A DNA stretch of 64,000 bases. It comes from Pedobacter sp. Leaf216. GTDB lineage: Bacteria > Bacteroidota > Bacteroidia > Sphingobacteriales > Sphingobacteriaceae. The DNA is taken from the NCBI RefSeq assembly GCF_001421515.1, contig NZ_LMKM01000036.1:124001-188000 (forward strand), read 5' to 3'. Positions 35,570 to 45,281 of this stretch are shown one piece after another; position 1 is the first letter of the stretch; each line of letters begins with the position of its first letter. The notes under the pieces are model-generated. The model made no database searches. It was not told the DNA's origin and saw only the letters and a program-made list of their open reading frames with translations. The translations under genes were made by a program, and so were the position numbers.

Positions 35570-36946
35570 ATGGAGATTGCCGGTATTGCTTTACTAATCG
35601 TTATATTAATTGTTTTGGTTCTTTTATTTCTAAAGAATCCTCAGGCAGCCATTTCAATTGTTTCGATAGAAGATTTTGAAAGAACAAAAAGCGAAAATGA
35701 ATCATTGAAAATCAGTTTAGCCAAAGCAGACGAGCGTGTTTCTAATTTATCGACTGAAAAAGAACACATTACCATATTGCTTAAGCAGGAGCAACAACGT
35801 TTAATTGAGGAGTTACAGGCAGAACGCGACCGCCTGGCTGATGCCAACCGAGAACTCGAAAGTACAAGATCTTTTTACCTGGCAGAGAAAGAAAAACTTG
35901 CAGAGCAAAAGGCCAGTTACGAGCAATCACAAGAAAAACTGAATAAAGATTTTGAATTGATAGCTAATAAAATCCTCGAAGAAAAATCAACGAAATTTAT
36001 TGAGCAGAACCGCACCAATCTGGACATCATTTTAAATCCGCTGAAAGAAAACATTAAAGCTTTTGAAGATAAAGTTGAAAAAGTTTACAAAGCCGAATCT
36101 GACGAAAGGAATATTTTAAAAGGTGTTATTTCAGAGTTGCAGATTCAAAGCAAACTTATTCAGGAAGATGCCAATAATTTAACAAAAGCGTTGAAAGGCG
36201 ATAGTAAGAAGCAAGGAAACTGGGGGGAAGTAATTTTAGAAAAGGTTTTGGAACGCTCCGGATTGGTGCGCGATCAGGAATACCGCATTCAGGCCTCGCA
36301 TACCTCCGCCGAAGGCGGCAGATACCAACCCGATGTGGTGATTGACCTTCCAGATGATAAACATCTTATCGTTGATGCTAAGGTATCGCTGGTTGCTTAT
36401 GAGCGTTCCGTATCAGCCGACACCGACGAAGAGCGCGAAGGATATGTAAAACAGCATTTGGCCTCCATTAAGAATCACATCCAGGAACTATCTTCTAAAA
36501 ATTACCAGGATTTATATAAAATTAATTCTCCGGATTTTGTTTTGTTATTCGTACCAATTGAATCTTCTTTTAGTATTGCAGTACAAAAAGATGCAGAATT
36601 GTTCAATTTTGCCTGGGATAGAAGAGTGGTTATTGTGAGTCCATCTACATTATTGGCTACTTTACGCACAATTGCCAGCATGTGGAAACAGGAGCGACAA
36701 AACCGTAACGTAATGGAAATTGCCCGTTTAAGCGGTAGTATGTACGATAAGTTTGTGGGTTTTGTTACGGATATGGAAAATATCGGCAAACACATTAAAA
36801 ACGGACAGGATGCTTATGATAAAGCGCTTAATAAACTCTCAGTAGGATCAGGAAATTTAACCAATACGTCTGAAAAGATTAAAAAACTGGGAGCGAAGAC
36901 CACCAAACAGATTGATACGAAGTATCTGGATGTTAACGAAGACTAG
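35570..36946 (+). CDS. rmuC: DNA recombination protein RmuC
   Basis: A 458-residue inner-membrane-anchored protein. One membrane segment (residues about 4-22), a long coiled coil (about 40-200) and a restriction-endonuclease-like RmuC domain with GNWGEVILEKVLERSGL, YQPDVVIDLPDDKHLIVDAK and IESSFSIAVQKDAELF. RmuC limits inversions at short inverted repeats in E. coli; the reaction is not known. Divergent from purU (118 bases between starts). Confidence 0.94.
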   Translation: MEIAGIALLIVILIVLVLLFLKNPQAAISIVSIEDFERTKSENESLKISLAKADERVSNLSTEKEHITILLKQEQQRLIEELQAERDRLADANRELESTRSFYLAEKEKLAEQKASYEQSQEKLNKDFELIANKILEEKSTKFIEQNRTNLDIILNPLKENIKAFEDKVEKVYKAESDERNILKGVISELQIQSKLIQEDANNLTKALKGDSKKQGNWGEVILEKVLERSGLVRDQEYRIQASHTSAEGGRYQPDVVIDLPDDKHLIVDAKVSLVAYERSVSADTDEEREGYVKQHLASIKNHIQELSSKNYQDLYKINSPDFVLLFVPIESSFSIAVQKDAELFNFAWDRRVVIVSPSTLLATLRTIASMWKQERQNRNVMEIARLSGSMYDKFVGFVTDMENIGKHIKNGQDAYDKALNKLSVGSGNLTNTSEKIKKLGAKTTKQIDTKYLDVNED

Positions 36947-36994
36947 AATATTTAGCTTTTATTAGTGAGTAGAGTAATTATTTAAACTTAGAGC

Positions 36995-37071
36995 CGTCAC
37001 CCTGTCCCTATTTTACATCGGCATCAGGGTATATCTTGCAGAAAAGATGCTGAAATAAATTCAGCATGACG
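36995..37071. repeat. Dispersed palindromic repeat, family B
   Basis: Part of the 345 non-coding bases between rmuC and thiL. It starts CGTCACCCTG and ends GCTGAAATAAATTCAGCATGACG (given in part: GCTGAA and TTCAGC pair, then ATGACG). The CCCTG/CAGGG arms near 37000 and 37025 also pair. It is close in sequence to the units of the 31.7 kb array. Confidence 0.75.
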
Positions 37072-37185
37072 ATAGCGTTATAAAAGAGCTAAAAAATAAT
37101 TTTCATAATTAAAGACTCATTTGCAAAAATAGTCATTGCTAAAGAAATTCATATTTTCCTAGCAATGATGTTTACAAAGTAAAAT

Positions 37186-37269
37186 CGTCATCTCGACCGA
37201 AACGCAGGAGAATGGAGAGATCTGCTAATATAGATTTCTCGACTACTTTGCACTTCGCTCGAAATGACG
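37186..37269. repeat. Dispersed palindromic repeat, family A
   Basis: CGTCATCTCGA (37186-37196) and TCGAAATGACG (37259-37269) are the arms; inside, GGAGAGATCT and AGATTTCTC are the diverged inner arms seen in the 21 kb copy. It lies between convergent rmuC and thiL, in a region with no gene. Confidence 0.82.
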
Positions 37270-37291
37270 ACTTACTCTTTATTGATAAATT

Positions 37292-38332
37292 TTATTTATT
37301 AAAAGCATTCCAGCCCTGGGCTTTCAACTCGTGTACTTTTTCTGATTTAGAAACCATTTTACAGCCCGAATTTTTATCGGTAACATGGCCAATCACCGTA
37401 ATATCTACATCGTGTTTCAGTTTTTTATAATCTTCCTGACTGATCGTAAATAATAGCTCGTAATCTTCACCACCACTTAAAGCACAAACTGTTGGGTCTA
37501 ACCCCAATTCACGTGCAGTTTCATAAGTCATAGGATCCAAAGGAATTTTCTCTTCGTAAATGGTTATTCCTTTATCAGATTGTTCTGCCAGGTGTAAAAT
37601 TTCAGATGCCAAACCATCAGAAACATCAATCATTGAGGTTGGTTTAATACCTAAATCATCTAGAAGTGCCACAATATCCATCCGTGCTTCTGGTTTGAGC
37701 TGCCTTTCTATGATGTAATCTTTACCTTCCAAATCTGGCTGAACCTGTGGATTTTCGAGATAAATTAGTTTTTCCCTCTCCAAAATTTGCAAACCTAAAT
37801 AAGCACCTCCTAAATCACCCGATACACACAATAAATCATGTTCCTGAGCGCCATTTCTATATACAACTTTATCCGCATCGGCATAACCAATACTGGTAAT
37901 ACTGATCACCAAACCTTGTTTACTTGATGAGGTATCGCCACCTATCAAATCTATGTTGTATTTATTACAGGCCAGTTCAATGCCTTTATAAATTTCTTCT
38001 ACAGCTTCTAATGGAAATTTACTCGATAAACCCAGCGAAACAGTAATTTGACTGGCTTTTCCGTTCATCGCATAAATATCACTCAGGTTTACCTGCACCG
38101 CTTTATAACCCAGGTGCATTAAAGGCACATAAGCCAAATCGAAGTGAATTCCTTCCAACAATAAATCGGTAGAAATTAAAATTTGTTTTCCTTTAGCATC
38201 TAAAACAGCCGCATCATCGCCAACACCTTTAACCGAATAATCATTCTTAATTTTAAAATTAGTGGTGAGGTGTTTAATTAAACCAAACTCTCCTAATTCA
38301 TTAATATCTGTGCGTTCTTTATTTTCAAACAT
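37292..38332 (-). CDS. thiL: Thiamine-phosphate kinase
   Basis: Phosphorylates thiamine monophosphate to the active diphosphate. The 346 residues match the PurM-like family: GVGDDAAVLDAKGKQILISTDLLLEGIHFD, with the Asp residues binding magnesium (core GVGDDAAVL and STDLLLEGIHF), DIYAMNGKASQITVSLGL, IGGDTSSSKQGLVISITSIG and SGGEDYELLFT. Slightly longer than E. coli ThiL (325). No other thiamine gene is nearby. It is preceded by a family B repeat. Confidence 0.95.
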   Translation of the reverse strand: MFENKERTDINELGEFGLIKHLTTNFKIKNDYSVKGVGDDAAVLDAKGKQILISTDLLLEGIHFDLAYVPLMHLGYKAVQVNLSDIYAMNGKASQITVSLGLSSKFPLEAVEEIYKGIELACNKYNIDLIGGDTSSSKQGLVISITSIGYADADKVVYRNGAQEHDLLCVSGDLGGAYLGLQILEREKLIYLENPQVQPDLEGKDYIIERQLKPEARMDIVALLDDLGIKPTSMIDVSDGLASEILHLAEQSDKGITIYEEKIPLDPMTYETARELGLDPTVCALSGGEDYELLFTISQEDYKKLKHDVDITVIGHVTDKNSGCKMVSKSEKVHELKAQGWNAFNK

Positions 38333-38350
38333 AAGTTATATTTCATTTAT

Positions 38351-38424
38351 CGTCATGCTGAACTTGTTTCAGCAACTTAACAAATAAGACCTTGATCCCG
38401 ATGTAAAATCGGGACAGGGCGACG
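38351..38424. repeat. Dispersed palindromic repeat, family B (divergent copy)
   Basis: CGTCATGCTGAACTTGTTTC at the left forms GCTGAA/TTCAGC; the right part has ATCCCGATGTAAAATCGGGA (a second hairpin) and ends GGGCGACG. It fills most of the gap between thiL and the carrier gene. Confidence 0.75.
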
Positions 38425-38431
38425 AATCTAT

Positions 38432-39661
38432 TTATTTAATATTTTGCATCCAATTTTTACCCTCTGTAAACCTGGCAATTAACATTGCTGCAACGTTATC
38501 ACCAGTAGCATTTAACAAGGTAGCCATTGGATCTACTAAGGTACCTATAATCATGGCCGGTGGCAAGGCTTCTGGTGGTAATTGGTATGCCGAAATCATC
38601 AATAATTCGCCAATATAACCTCCATTCGGAATTCCACCTTCAACAATACTAACCAAAACAGTAATGCCCAAAGCCAAAATAATGGTATCAACGTGAACCA
38701 GATCTTTTCCGAAAATTGCAAAAACTACAGCAATTTTTATAATTGAGCTAATGCTGGAGCCATCTTTATGTAATGTTGATCCTAAAGGGATGGTTACATT
38801 GGTGATGTACGCAGGCACGCCCATTTTTGTTGTCCCTTCTAAGTTTGCCGGAATAGTGGCAATGCTGCTACAGGTTCCGATTGAAGTTAAAGAGGGTACA
38901 ATATTATTTTTCCAAAAAACTTTTATGGCTTTAAATCCACCCGCTACAAAAGCATAAAGCGTAAAAAAAACGATAAAATAAAATGCCCCAACGCCATAAT
39001 ATAAACCTAAAGCTTTGGCATAAGTACCAAAGAGTTGTGGTCCGAAAACTCCAACCTGATAAGCGAAATATGCACCTAAACCAATCGGGCCTAGTTTCAT
39101 AATTAAAATGATGAGTTTTTTCATCACTTCATTGCCAGAAACGAGGAAATTTTTAAAACCATCACCTTCTTTTTCAGCATATAGCGTAGAAAAACCTACC
39201 AAAACTGAAAAAATAATCAATGCAAGCATATTTTTTCTGCTTCCTAGTTCAAAAAATTCCCCTACGGTTAAAAGTTGGGTCATTTGCTCACCAAACGACT
39301 GTATTTTTTCAGGTTCATCTGGTAAAACAGCATTTCCCAATTGTTGGTGGATCGGAAAAATCCAGGTTGCTGCCAAGGTCAAAATTGCGGCAATTAAAAC
39401 AGTTGATAGAAAAACCAATACCATTATGGTTAATAATCTACCCAGTTTTTTTGTTCTATCGATATTCGCAATTGCGGATGAAACGGCGAAAAATACCAAT
39501 GGTATAACAGCGGTAAACAACAGGTTTAAAAATATATCACCCAAAGGTTTTATGCTTTCAACACTTTTCCCAAAAATTAATCCTACTATACTTCCAACAG
39601 TTATACCTGCCAAAAGCCATAATAAGCCGGAGTAGCTTTTAAGAATGTTGTTTTTTTCCAT
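38432..39661 (-). CDS. Dicarboxylate/amino acid:cation symporter (DAACS family)
   Basis: A 409-residue secondary carrier of the SDF/GltP type that takes up glutamate, aspartate or C4-dicarboxylates with sodium or protons. Several membrane segments are visible, and the two re-entrant loops are marked by TSIGTCSSIATIPANLEGTTKMG and VTIPLGSTLHKDGSS (cores SIGTCSSIATIP and IPLGSTLHKDG). In the family the serine-rich loop and the Asn/Asp residues of the last segment (LLNATGDNVAAMLIAR) bind substrate and ion. Transcribed alone. The exact substrate is unknown. Confidence 0.92.
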   Translation of the reverse strand: MEKNNILKSYSGLLWLLAGITVGSIVGLIFGKSVESIKPLGDIFLNLLFTAVIPLVFFAVSSAIANIDRTKKLGRLLTIMVLVFLSTVLIAAILTLAATWIFPIHQQLGNAVLPDEPEKIQSFGEQMTQLLTVGEFFELGSRKNMLALIIFSVLVGFSTLYAEKEGDGFKNFLVSGNEVMKKLIILIMKLGPIGLGAYFAYQVGVFGPQLFGTYAKALGLYYGVGAFYFIVFFTLYAFVAGGFKAIKVFWKNNIVPSLTSIGTCSSIATIPANLEGTTKMGVPAYITNVTIPLGSTLHKDGSSISSIIKIAVVFAIFGKDLVHVDTIILALGITVLVSIVEGGIPNGGYIGELLMISAYQLPPEALPPAMIIGTLVDPMATLLNATGDNVAAMLIARFTEGKNWMQNIK

Positions 39662-39790
39662 ATACTCATTTTTTCTTCATTGCGGGTTACAAAGCAATCT
39701 TACACTATTGCTACCAGCAAACTAATTAAGATTTCTTCCCAAAAAAGTTGGGGCAGGCTCTCGTTCCTTCCGGCAATGACAATTTATTTT

Positions 39791-40789
39791 CTACAAGCCC
39801 AATTCTGCAGAAATATCAAGCATACGTTGAATCGGCTTACGTGCTTTTTCAATAATATGCTCAGGTACAGTTACTTCCGGTAAACCATTTTTAATACATA
39901 AATATAGTTTTTCTAAAGTATTTCTTTTCATATAAGGGCAATCATTACAGGCACAGCTGTTATTAGGCGGTGCAGGAATAAAAGTTTTAGTAGGATTTGC
40001 TTTCTCCATCTGGTGGATAATCCCACTTTCGGTAGCTACAATAAATTCAGTTGCCGGATTGGTAATGGTATATTTTAACAAACCTGTAGTAGAACCTACA
40101 TAATCGGCCATCTTTAAAACTACTTCTTCACATTCAGGATGCGCAATAAATTTAGCATTCGGATGGCGTTCTTTAAGCTTTGTAATTTTTTCCTGAGAAA
40201 AAATTTCATGTACCATACAGGCACCATTCCACAGCACTAAATCGCGCCCGGTTTTTTTAGCCACATAAGCACCTAAATTACGATCAGGACCAAAAATAAT
40301 TTTTTGATCTTTAGGTAAACTCTCCACAATTTGAACAGCATTGGTACTCGTGCAAACAATATCACTTAAAGCTTTTAATTCGGCCGTACAGTTTACGTAA
40401 GTAATTACCAGGTGATCTGGATATTTTTCTTTAAACTTTTTAAACAGGTGTGGCGGGCAACTATCTGCCAATGAGCAACCTGCTTTTACATCAGGCAATA
40501 AAACTGTTTTATTGGGCGACAAAATTTTGGCTGTTTCTGCCATAAAATGCACACCGGCAAACACAATCACATCAGCATCTGTTTTTGCAGCTTCTTGCGA
40601 CAGCCCTAAACTATCGCCAATATAATCTGCAATATCCTGTATGTCAGGCTCTTGATAATAATGAGCAAGAATTATGGCATTCTTTTCCTTTTTCAATTTC
40701 TCGATCTCCGCAAAAAGATCGAGTGTAGGATCAATTTCCTCTTCTGCGAAACCTTTTTTGTTGATTTCTTCTAAGACATCTATGTTCAT
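39791..40789 (-). CDS. nadA: Quinolinate synthase A
   Basis: Condenses iminoaspartate with dihydroxyacetone phosphate to quinolinate, second step of NAD synthesis, using a 4Fe-4S cluster. Three cluster cysteines sit in GCSLADSCPP, IVCTSTNAV and CACNDCPYMKRNTLEKL (the third Cys is near YLCI). AILAHYYQEPDIQDIADYIGDS marks the start of the family (core AHYYQEPDIQD). The start is ATG at 40787-40789 (332 residues); a longer frame begins at TTG 40828, but that TTG lies inside the promoter motif CAAAGATA (TATCTTTG on this strand). Divergent from nadB. Confidence 0.94.
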   Translation of the reverse strand: MNIDVLEEINKKGFAEEEIDPTLDLFAEIEKLKKEKNAIILAHYYQEPDIQDIADYIGDSLGLSQEAAKTDADVIVFAGVHFMAETAKILSPNKTVLLPDVKAGCSLADSCPPHLFKKFKEKYPDHLVITYVNCTAELKALSDIVCTSTNAVQIVESLPKDQKIIFGPDRNLGAYVAKKTGRDLVLWNGACMVHEIFSQEKITKLKERHPNAKFIAHPECEEVVLKMADYVGSTTGLLKYTITNPATEFIVATESGIIHQMEKANPTKTFIPAPPNNSCACNDCPYMKRNTLEKLYLCIKNGLPEVTVPEHIIEKARKPIQRMLDISAELGL

Positions 40790-41240
40790 TTTTAAATTTT
40801 CCTTTTTTTGAATTTTGACGTTGGCCAAAGATAAAGCTTTCCACGTCTCAATAATTAATAAGTTATTTTAAATAAATAAATCTTGTTTGTTTATTAGTGT
40901 GTTAATATTGTTGGCAAGTTTAGAAATTTCTTTCGTTTAGATAAGTTATTAATCGTTTACTAACATTTAGATTACATTTATCTAATATCATAAGTTTGAT
41001 TTACAGCACTATCGAAAATCCTTTCAAATTTTATCAATACCGGAATGTTAATTGTTTATAAGTGGGTAAAAAGTTAATTACTTAAGTAAAGCTGGTTAAA
41101 AATTGCGCAAAAGATTGTGGCAAATTGTGTTTTTAGAGTAGCTTTAAACATTCAAATTTATTTGTTAGGATAATTTAGACATGGAGTTAACATTTATTAA
41201 CTAGTTGTTAACATCGTGGATAAAGTAAATGTTTTTATTA
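40790..41240. promoter_or_regulatory. Divergent nadA-nadB control region
   Basis: A 450-base AT-rich region with no gene. For nadA, TATCTTTG (minus strand, 40826-40833) fits the TAnnTTTG element and would leave a leader of about 30 bases. Upstream of nadB, GTTAACAT occurs twice, at 41186-41193 and 41207-41214, 21 bases apart, and AGTTAA/TTAACT (41185-41190, 41197-41202) forms a small inverted repeat. These are candidate operators for a NAD-responsive regulator (inference). Confidence 0.5.
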
Positions 41241-42827
41241 ATGAGAAAAGTAGATTTTCTGGTAATTGGTTCAGGGATAGCAGGTTTAAGTTTTGCACTT
41301 AAGGCTGCCAAGTTTGGCAAGGTATTAATTGTAACCAAGTCTAATGAAGACGAATCGAACACGAAATATGCCCAGGGCGGCGTTGCAGTTGTTGTGGATA
41401 AAGGTGATTCTTTTGAGAAACATATTGATGATACTTTGATTGCCGGGGATGGATTATGCGACGAAAAAATTGTGGAAATCGTTGTAAAAGAGGGGCCTCA
41501 GCGCATCCAGGAGATCATTGACTATGGTATAAATTTCGATAAGGATAATGCCGGTTTTTATGATTTGGCCAAGGAAGGAGGGCACTCAGAACACCGTGTT
41601 TTACACTATAAAGACATCACCGGATATGAGATAGAAAGGGTTTTGCTAAAAGAAATTCATGAGAATAACAACATAGAGATATTAACACATTACTTTGCGC
41701 TGGAGTTAATAACCCAGCATCACCTTGGTGAGTTTGTGGATAAACGTACAGAAGATATTAACTGTTATGGTATATATGCCTTTAACACAGAGCTTAACGA
41801 TGTGGAAAAGATTGTGGCAAATGTGACTGTGATGGCTTCGGGTGGTGCCGGCCACGTGTATTCTGCCACAACAAATCCTGTTATTGCAACAGGTGATGGT
41901 ATGGCGATGGTTTATCGTGCTAAAGGAAAAGTTAGGAATATGGAGTTTATTCAGTTCCATCCAACAGCTTTGTATCATCCGGGAGAATATCCATCGTTCT
42001 TAATATCAGAAGCGGTAAGAGGTTTCGGTGGGGTTTTAAGGCGTAAAAATGGAGAAGAATTTATGCATGAGTACGATGAACGAAAATCGCTTGCACCACG
42101 TGATATTGTAGCACGCGCTGTTGATAATGAAATGAAAAAATCGGGTGATGAGTTTGTGTATCTTGATATTACCATGCGTAAGAAAGCCGATATTTTAAAG
42201 CATTTTCCTAATATATATGCTAAGTGCCTATCTATTGGTATAGATATGACGAAAGATTATATTCCGGTTACACCTGCATCTCATTATATGTGTGGTGGTA
42301 TTTTGGTTGATGAATACGGACGGTCTTCAATAAAAAATCTATATGCTTGCGGTGAGTGCTCTTCAACGGGTTTACATGGAGCTAACCGATTGGCTTCCAA
42401 TTCATTACTTGAAGCTACTGTTTTTGCACACCGCATTTATCAGGATGCTATAGAAAAATTTAAAAATAATGTTATCCCTGACCATATTCCTGAATGGGAC
42501 TCTAAAGGAGTTACACAAAGCAATGAAGACGTATTGGTGACCCATAATTTAAGAGAGTTACAAAAGGTGATGGGCGATTATGTAGGTATTGTGCGTTCTG
42601 ATTTTCGTTTAGAAAGGGCACATCGCCGATTATTTTTAATATACCAAGAAACTGAAGAATTTTATAAAAAGAATAAGGTATCAGTTAAACTTTGCGAGTT
42701 GCGTAATGTAATTCAAACTGCCTATCTTGTAATTAAATCTGCCATACAAAGAAAAGAGAGTAGGGGCTTACATTATACTACTGATTATCCGGAGCATGCT
42801 AAAGAATTGGTAGATACTGTTTTTTAA
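41241..42827 (+). CDS. nadB: L-aspartate oxidase
   Basis: Oxidises L-aspartate to iminoaspartate with FAD, the first committed step of NAD synthesis from aspartate. The 528 residues have the FAD motif DFLVIGSGIAGLSFALKAA near the start, TKSNEDESNTKYAQGG, the GGAGHVY and QFHPTALYHPGE segments of the fumarate reductase superfamily and HGANRLASNSLLEATVFAHR at the end of the FAD domain (core RLASNSLLEA). An ATG four codons upstream at 41229 is an alternative start. It is divergent from nadA, whose product acts next. Confidence 0.94.
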   Translation: MRKVDFLVIGSGIAGLSFALKAAKFGKVLIVTKSNEDESNTKYAQGGVAVVVDKGDSFEKHIDDTLIAGDGLCDEKIVEIVVKEGPQRIQEIIDYGINFDKDNAGFYDLAKEGGHSEHRVLHYKDITGYEIERVLLKEIHENNNIEILTHYFALELITQHHLGEFVDKRTEDINCYGIYAFNTELNDVEKIVANVTVMASGGAGHVYSATTNPVIATGDGMAMVYRAKGKVRNMEFIQFHPTALYHPGEYPSFLISEAVRGFGGVLRRKNGEEFMHEYDERKSLAPRDIVARAVDNEMKKSGDEFVYLDITMRKKADILKHFPNIYAKCLSIGIDMTKDYIPVTPASHYMCGGILVDEYGRSSIKNLYACGECSSTGLHGANRLASNSLLEATVFAHRIYQDAIEKFKNNVIPDHIPEWDSKGVTQSNEDVLVTHNLRELQKVMGDYVGIVRSDFRLERAHRRLFLIYQETEEFYKKNKVSVKLCELRNVIQTAYLVIKSAIQRKESRGLHYTTDYPEHAKELVDTVF

Positions 42828-42835
42828 TAAGATCT

Positions 42836-42908
42836 CACCATGCTGTATTATTTCAGCAATATTAGATATACAATAATTAAAAAGAACCCGAATAAATTAA
42901 GGGTGACG
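42836..42908. repeat. Degenerate family B palindrome after nadB
   Basis: Begins CACCATGCTG and ends AAGGGTGACG; the GCTG...CAGC hairpin near 42842-42856 survives but the rest has drifted. It occupies most of the 93 bases before the carbonic anhydrase gene. Confidence 0.55.
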
Positions 42909-42920
42909 TAAAATCATGTT

Positions 42921-43433
42921 ATGCCATTAATACTCCCCGTAAAAGATAAATATCCTCAAATTGGGGCTGACAATTTTATTGCTGAAAATGCCACTATCGT
43001 TGGTGATGTGGTAATTGGTGATAAATGCTCGGTATGGTTTAATGCCGTAATTAGAGGCGATGTAAACGCCATTACGATTGGAAATGAATCTAATATACAG
43101 GATGGTGCAGTAATTCATGCTACCTACCTAAAAGCAGCTACACACATTGGTAACCGGGTATCTGTTGGTCATAATGCTATTGTGCATGGTTGTACTGTGC
43201 AGGATAATGTTTTAATCGGGATGGGAGCCATTATAATGGACCACGCCATAGTAGAACAATATTGCATTATAGCTGCAGGTTCGGTGGTTTTGGAAAATAC
43301 AATTTGCGAAACTGGCTATTTATATGCTGGTACGCCCGCTAAAAAAATAAAGCCCATTACTGAAGAGCAAAGGGCTTTATTAAATAAGTTGCCAGATAAT
43401 TACATCATGTATTCGGGCTGGTTTACCACATAG
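42921..43433 (+). CDS. Gamma carbonic anhydrase family protein
   Basis: A 170-residue left-handed beta-helix of hexapeptide repeats (IAENATIVGDVVIGDKCSV pattern, repeated Ile/Val every six residues), with the metal-binding histidines in VIHATYLK and RVSVGHNAIVHGC, as in gamma carbonic anhydrases such as YrdA/PaaY. The C-terminal helix (TEEQRALLNKLPDNYIMYSGW) closes the family. Whether it has anhydrase activity cannot be read from sequence. Confidence 0.9.
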   Translation: MPLILPVKDKYPQIGADNFIAENATIVGDVVIGDKCSVWFNAVIRGDVNAITIGNESNIQDGAVIHATYLKAATHIGNRVSVGHNAIVHGCTVQDNVLIGMGAIIMDHAIVEQYCIIAAGSVVLENTICETGYLYAGTPAKKIKPITEEQRALLNKLPDNYIMYSGWFTT

Positions 43434-43437
43434 TATC

Positions 43438-43504
43438 CGTCATGCTGAACTTGTTTCAGCATCTTATTTGCTATTAAAGACACTGAAATAAATTCAGGGT
43501 GACG
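43438..43504. repeat. Dispersed palindromic repeat, family B (full copy)
   Basis: CCGTCATGCTGAA (43438-43450) with TTCAGGGTGACG (43493-43504) as outer arms; inner hairpins are GCTGAACTTGTTTCAGC and CTGAAATAAATTCAG. It lies between convergent genes. Confidence 0.85.
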
Positions 43505-43516
43505 ACTTTTATTTAT

Positions 43517-45160
43517 TTATTTATTTGGTGGTGGAGGTATTACCAATGCATCTTCCCGTTCCCAGTTTGGCTTAAGGTCCATTAAAGCTTTCAGGTACCA
43601 AACTTTTTCAGGTTGGTAGCCACCTTTTACACTTCCGGTATCCCAGACTCCATTTTTGTTATCGTCGTAAACCACTCTTAACATGTATTTGCCAGCAGGA
43701 TATTTGGAAAAAGTAATCTTAGAATTTTTACTAATAGAAAACGCTTTAACAATATCCTTTTTTTCATTCAGGAACTGAACTACATAACTTTTAGATGTAT
43801 CAGGCACTGTTACATTGTATATAAGGGTGGTATAAGCATCAGGGCTTTCTAGAGTGAATTTTTTATTAACGTCCTTATTTTTAGCATTAAAAATAGCTGT
43901 AAATGCACCTGCACCTAATTTTATATCGTAACTTTTTTTATTCTTCCAGGGATATTTTATGTAATATTTAAGAAAATCGACACTGTCTTTTACCAATTCG
44001 AAATTTGTTCGTTTAACAGAATCCTCCAACAGGATTATTTTTGACGGATCTCCGCCTGTGATGGGAAATGGAAATATTAATGTTAATTGCTGGTATGGAT
44101 TTAGCTTACCTCCTGATAAATTATCGGCAATGGTAACATCCCTCGTATAAGTATCTTTTCTGCCCTTTGTAAAGTTCAAAGTCTGTAAAACTTTACCTTG
44201 GTCCTGGATGGCTAGCTTAACAGAGTCGAAACTCAGGTCTTTTAACCATATTTTAGCAGTATCATTATTTTTTGTAAAGTGTACAAACTTTCCAACATCA
44301 ACAGCAGGAGGATCGGTAACAGTAATTTTAGGGCTTTTAAGCTGCTGATTAAGGATAATTGATATACTTCCATCATTGTTCAGTTTTCGATCTAACACAC
44401 GAAATTCTGGTGCCAATTCCTTAAATATCTGAAGATTGATGTTTTCTAGATTCTTATCAATAACAACAGGTTCTTTTATAAATCCTATTTCGTCAGAAAT
44501 TTGCTGGTATATTTTATCTCCTCCACCGCTGCTTTCCTTTACTGCATATACTTTGTAAGTGCCTTTTCTTAAATTATTAAGTTTATAAGTTCCAGCACTA
44601 TCGGTTGTGGTGTAAATAGATGGACGCTTCTTTCCAAAAATAGTATCCCTTTCTAAAGGCAAAATAAATACGGTAACTTCTTTTTCAGGTTCGTCGCTAA
44701 GCGAGTTGATTACTTTTCCGCTAATGGATAATGAATCAATTTCCGGCCCTGTTGAAAAAACATACGAAAGGTTTTTAACAACGTTTCCTTCGTTTACATC
44801 GGCTATTGATTTTCCAAAGTTCAAAGTATAAGTTGTGTTTTTCTCCAGGGAATCCTGAAGTGCAATTTCAAGCCTTTTTTGGCGCTTCTTTAAAACCGGA
44901 AGTTTTTCCTGATCTGGAGAAATGGAGAATTCTTTAAACTCATCTTTTATATTAAAATATTCGTCAAACTCAATAATGATTTTTTTAGCATTAAAATTTC
45001 TGGTTTGATTTTTCGGAGTCATACTCAAAACTTTCGGCGGCTTGTTATCTTTTGGTCCACCCTGAGGAGTTTGTATACTAGCGCAACCGAAAAATAGGAG
45101 AAGCGTAACTACAACTACTAAATTTGCAAGGTTAAAATAATGAGCTTTTAAATTTGGCAT
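43517..45160 (-). CDS. Lipoprotein with bacterial Ig-like (Big_5) domain
   Basis: A 547-residue exported lipoprotein. Hydrophobic leader (about 12-25) ends in LLLFFGCAS, a lipobox with the Cys at about residue 26. The N-terminal region has a Big_5-type Ig fold (PPKVLSMTPKNQTRNFNAKKI, then IIEFDEYFNIKDEFKEF), then a carboxypeptidase-regulatory-like beta sandwich (SISGKVINSLSDEPEKEVTVF, TTDSAGTYKLNNLRKGTYKVYAV). The C-terminal GKYMLRVVYDDNKNGVWDTG looks like a calcium-binding loop. It may anchor or organise outer-membrane parts; the function is unknown. Transcribed after mnmG with a 121-base gap. Confidence 0.82.
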   Translation of the reverse strand: MPNLKAHYFNLANLVVVVTLLLFFGCASIQTPQGGPKDNKPPKVLSMTPKNQTRNFNAKKIIIEFDEYFNIKDEFKEFSISPDQEKLPVLKKRQKRLEIALQDSLEKNTTYTLNFGKSIADVNEGNVVKNLSYVFSTGPEIDSLSISGKVINSLSDEPEKEVTVFILPLERDTIFGKKRPSIYTTTDSAGTYKLNNLRKGTYKVYAVKESSGGGDKIYQQISDEIGFIKEPVVIDKNLENINLQIFKELAPEFRVLDRKLNNDGSISIILNQQLKSPKITVTDPPAVDVGKFVHFTKNNDTAKIWLKDLSFDSVKLAIQDQGKVLQTLNFTKGRKDTYTRDVTIADNLSGGKLNPYQQLTLIFPFPITGGDPSKIILLEDSVKRTNFELVKDSVDFLKYYIKYPWKNKKSYDIKLGAGAFTAIFNAKNKDVNKKFTLESPDAYTTLIYNVTVPDTSKSYVVQFLNEKKDIVKAFSISKNSKITFSKYPAGKYMLRVVYDDNKNGVWDTGSVKGGYQPEKVWYLKALMDLKPNWEREDALVIPPPPNK

Positions 45161-45281
45161 ATTTTAAACGTTCTGACGAATTTTTATACTTTTTGGAATC
45201 GTAATATTAAAAAATGTTTTTTCTGTCTTATATCGCTTTATTTTAAGCCTTGTTTATTTTTGTTAAAATACTGATAATCAA

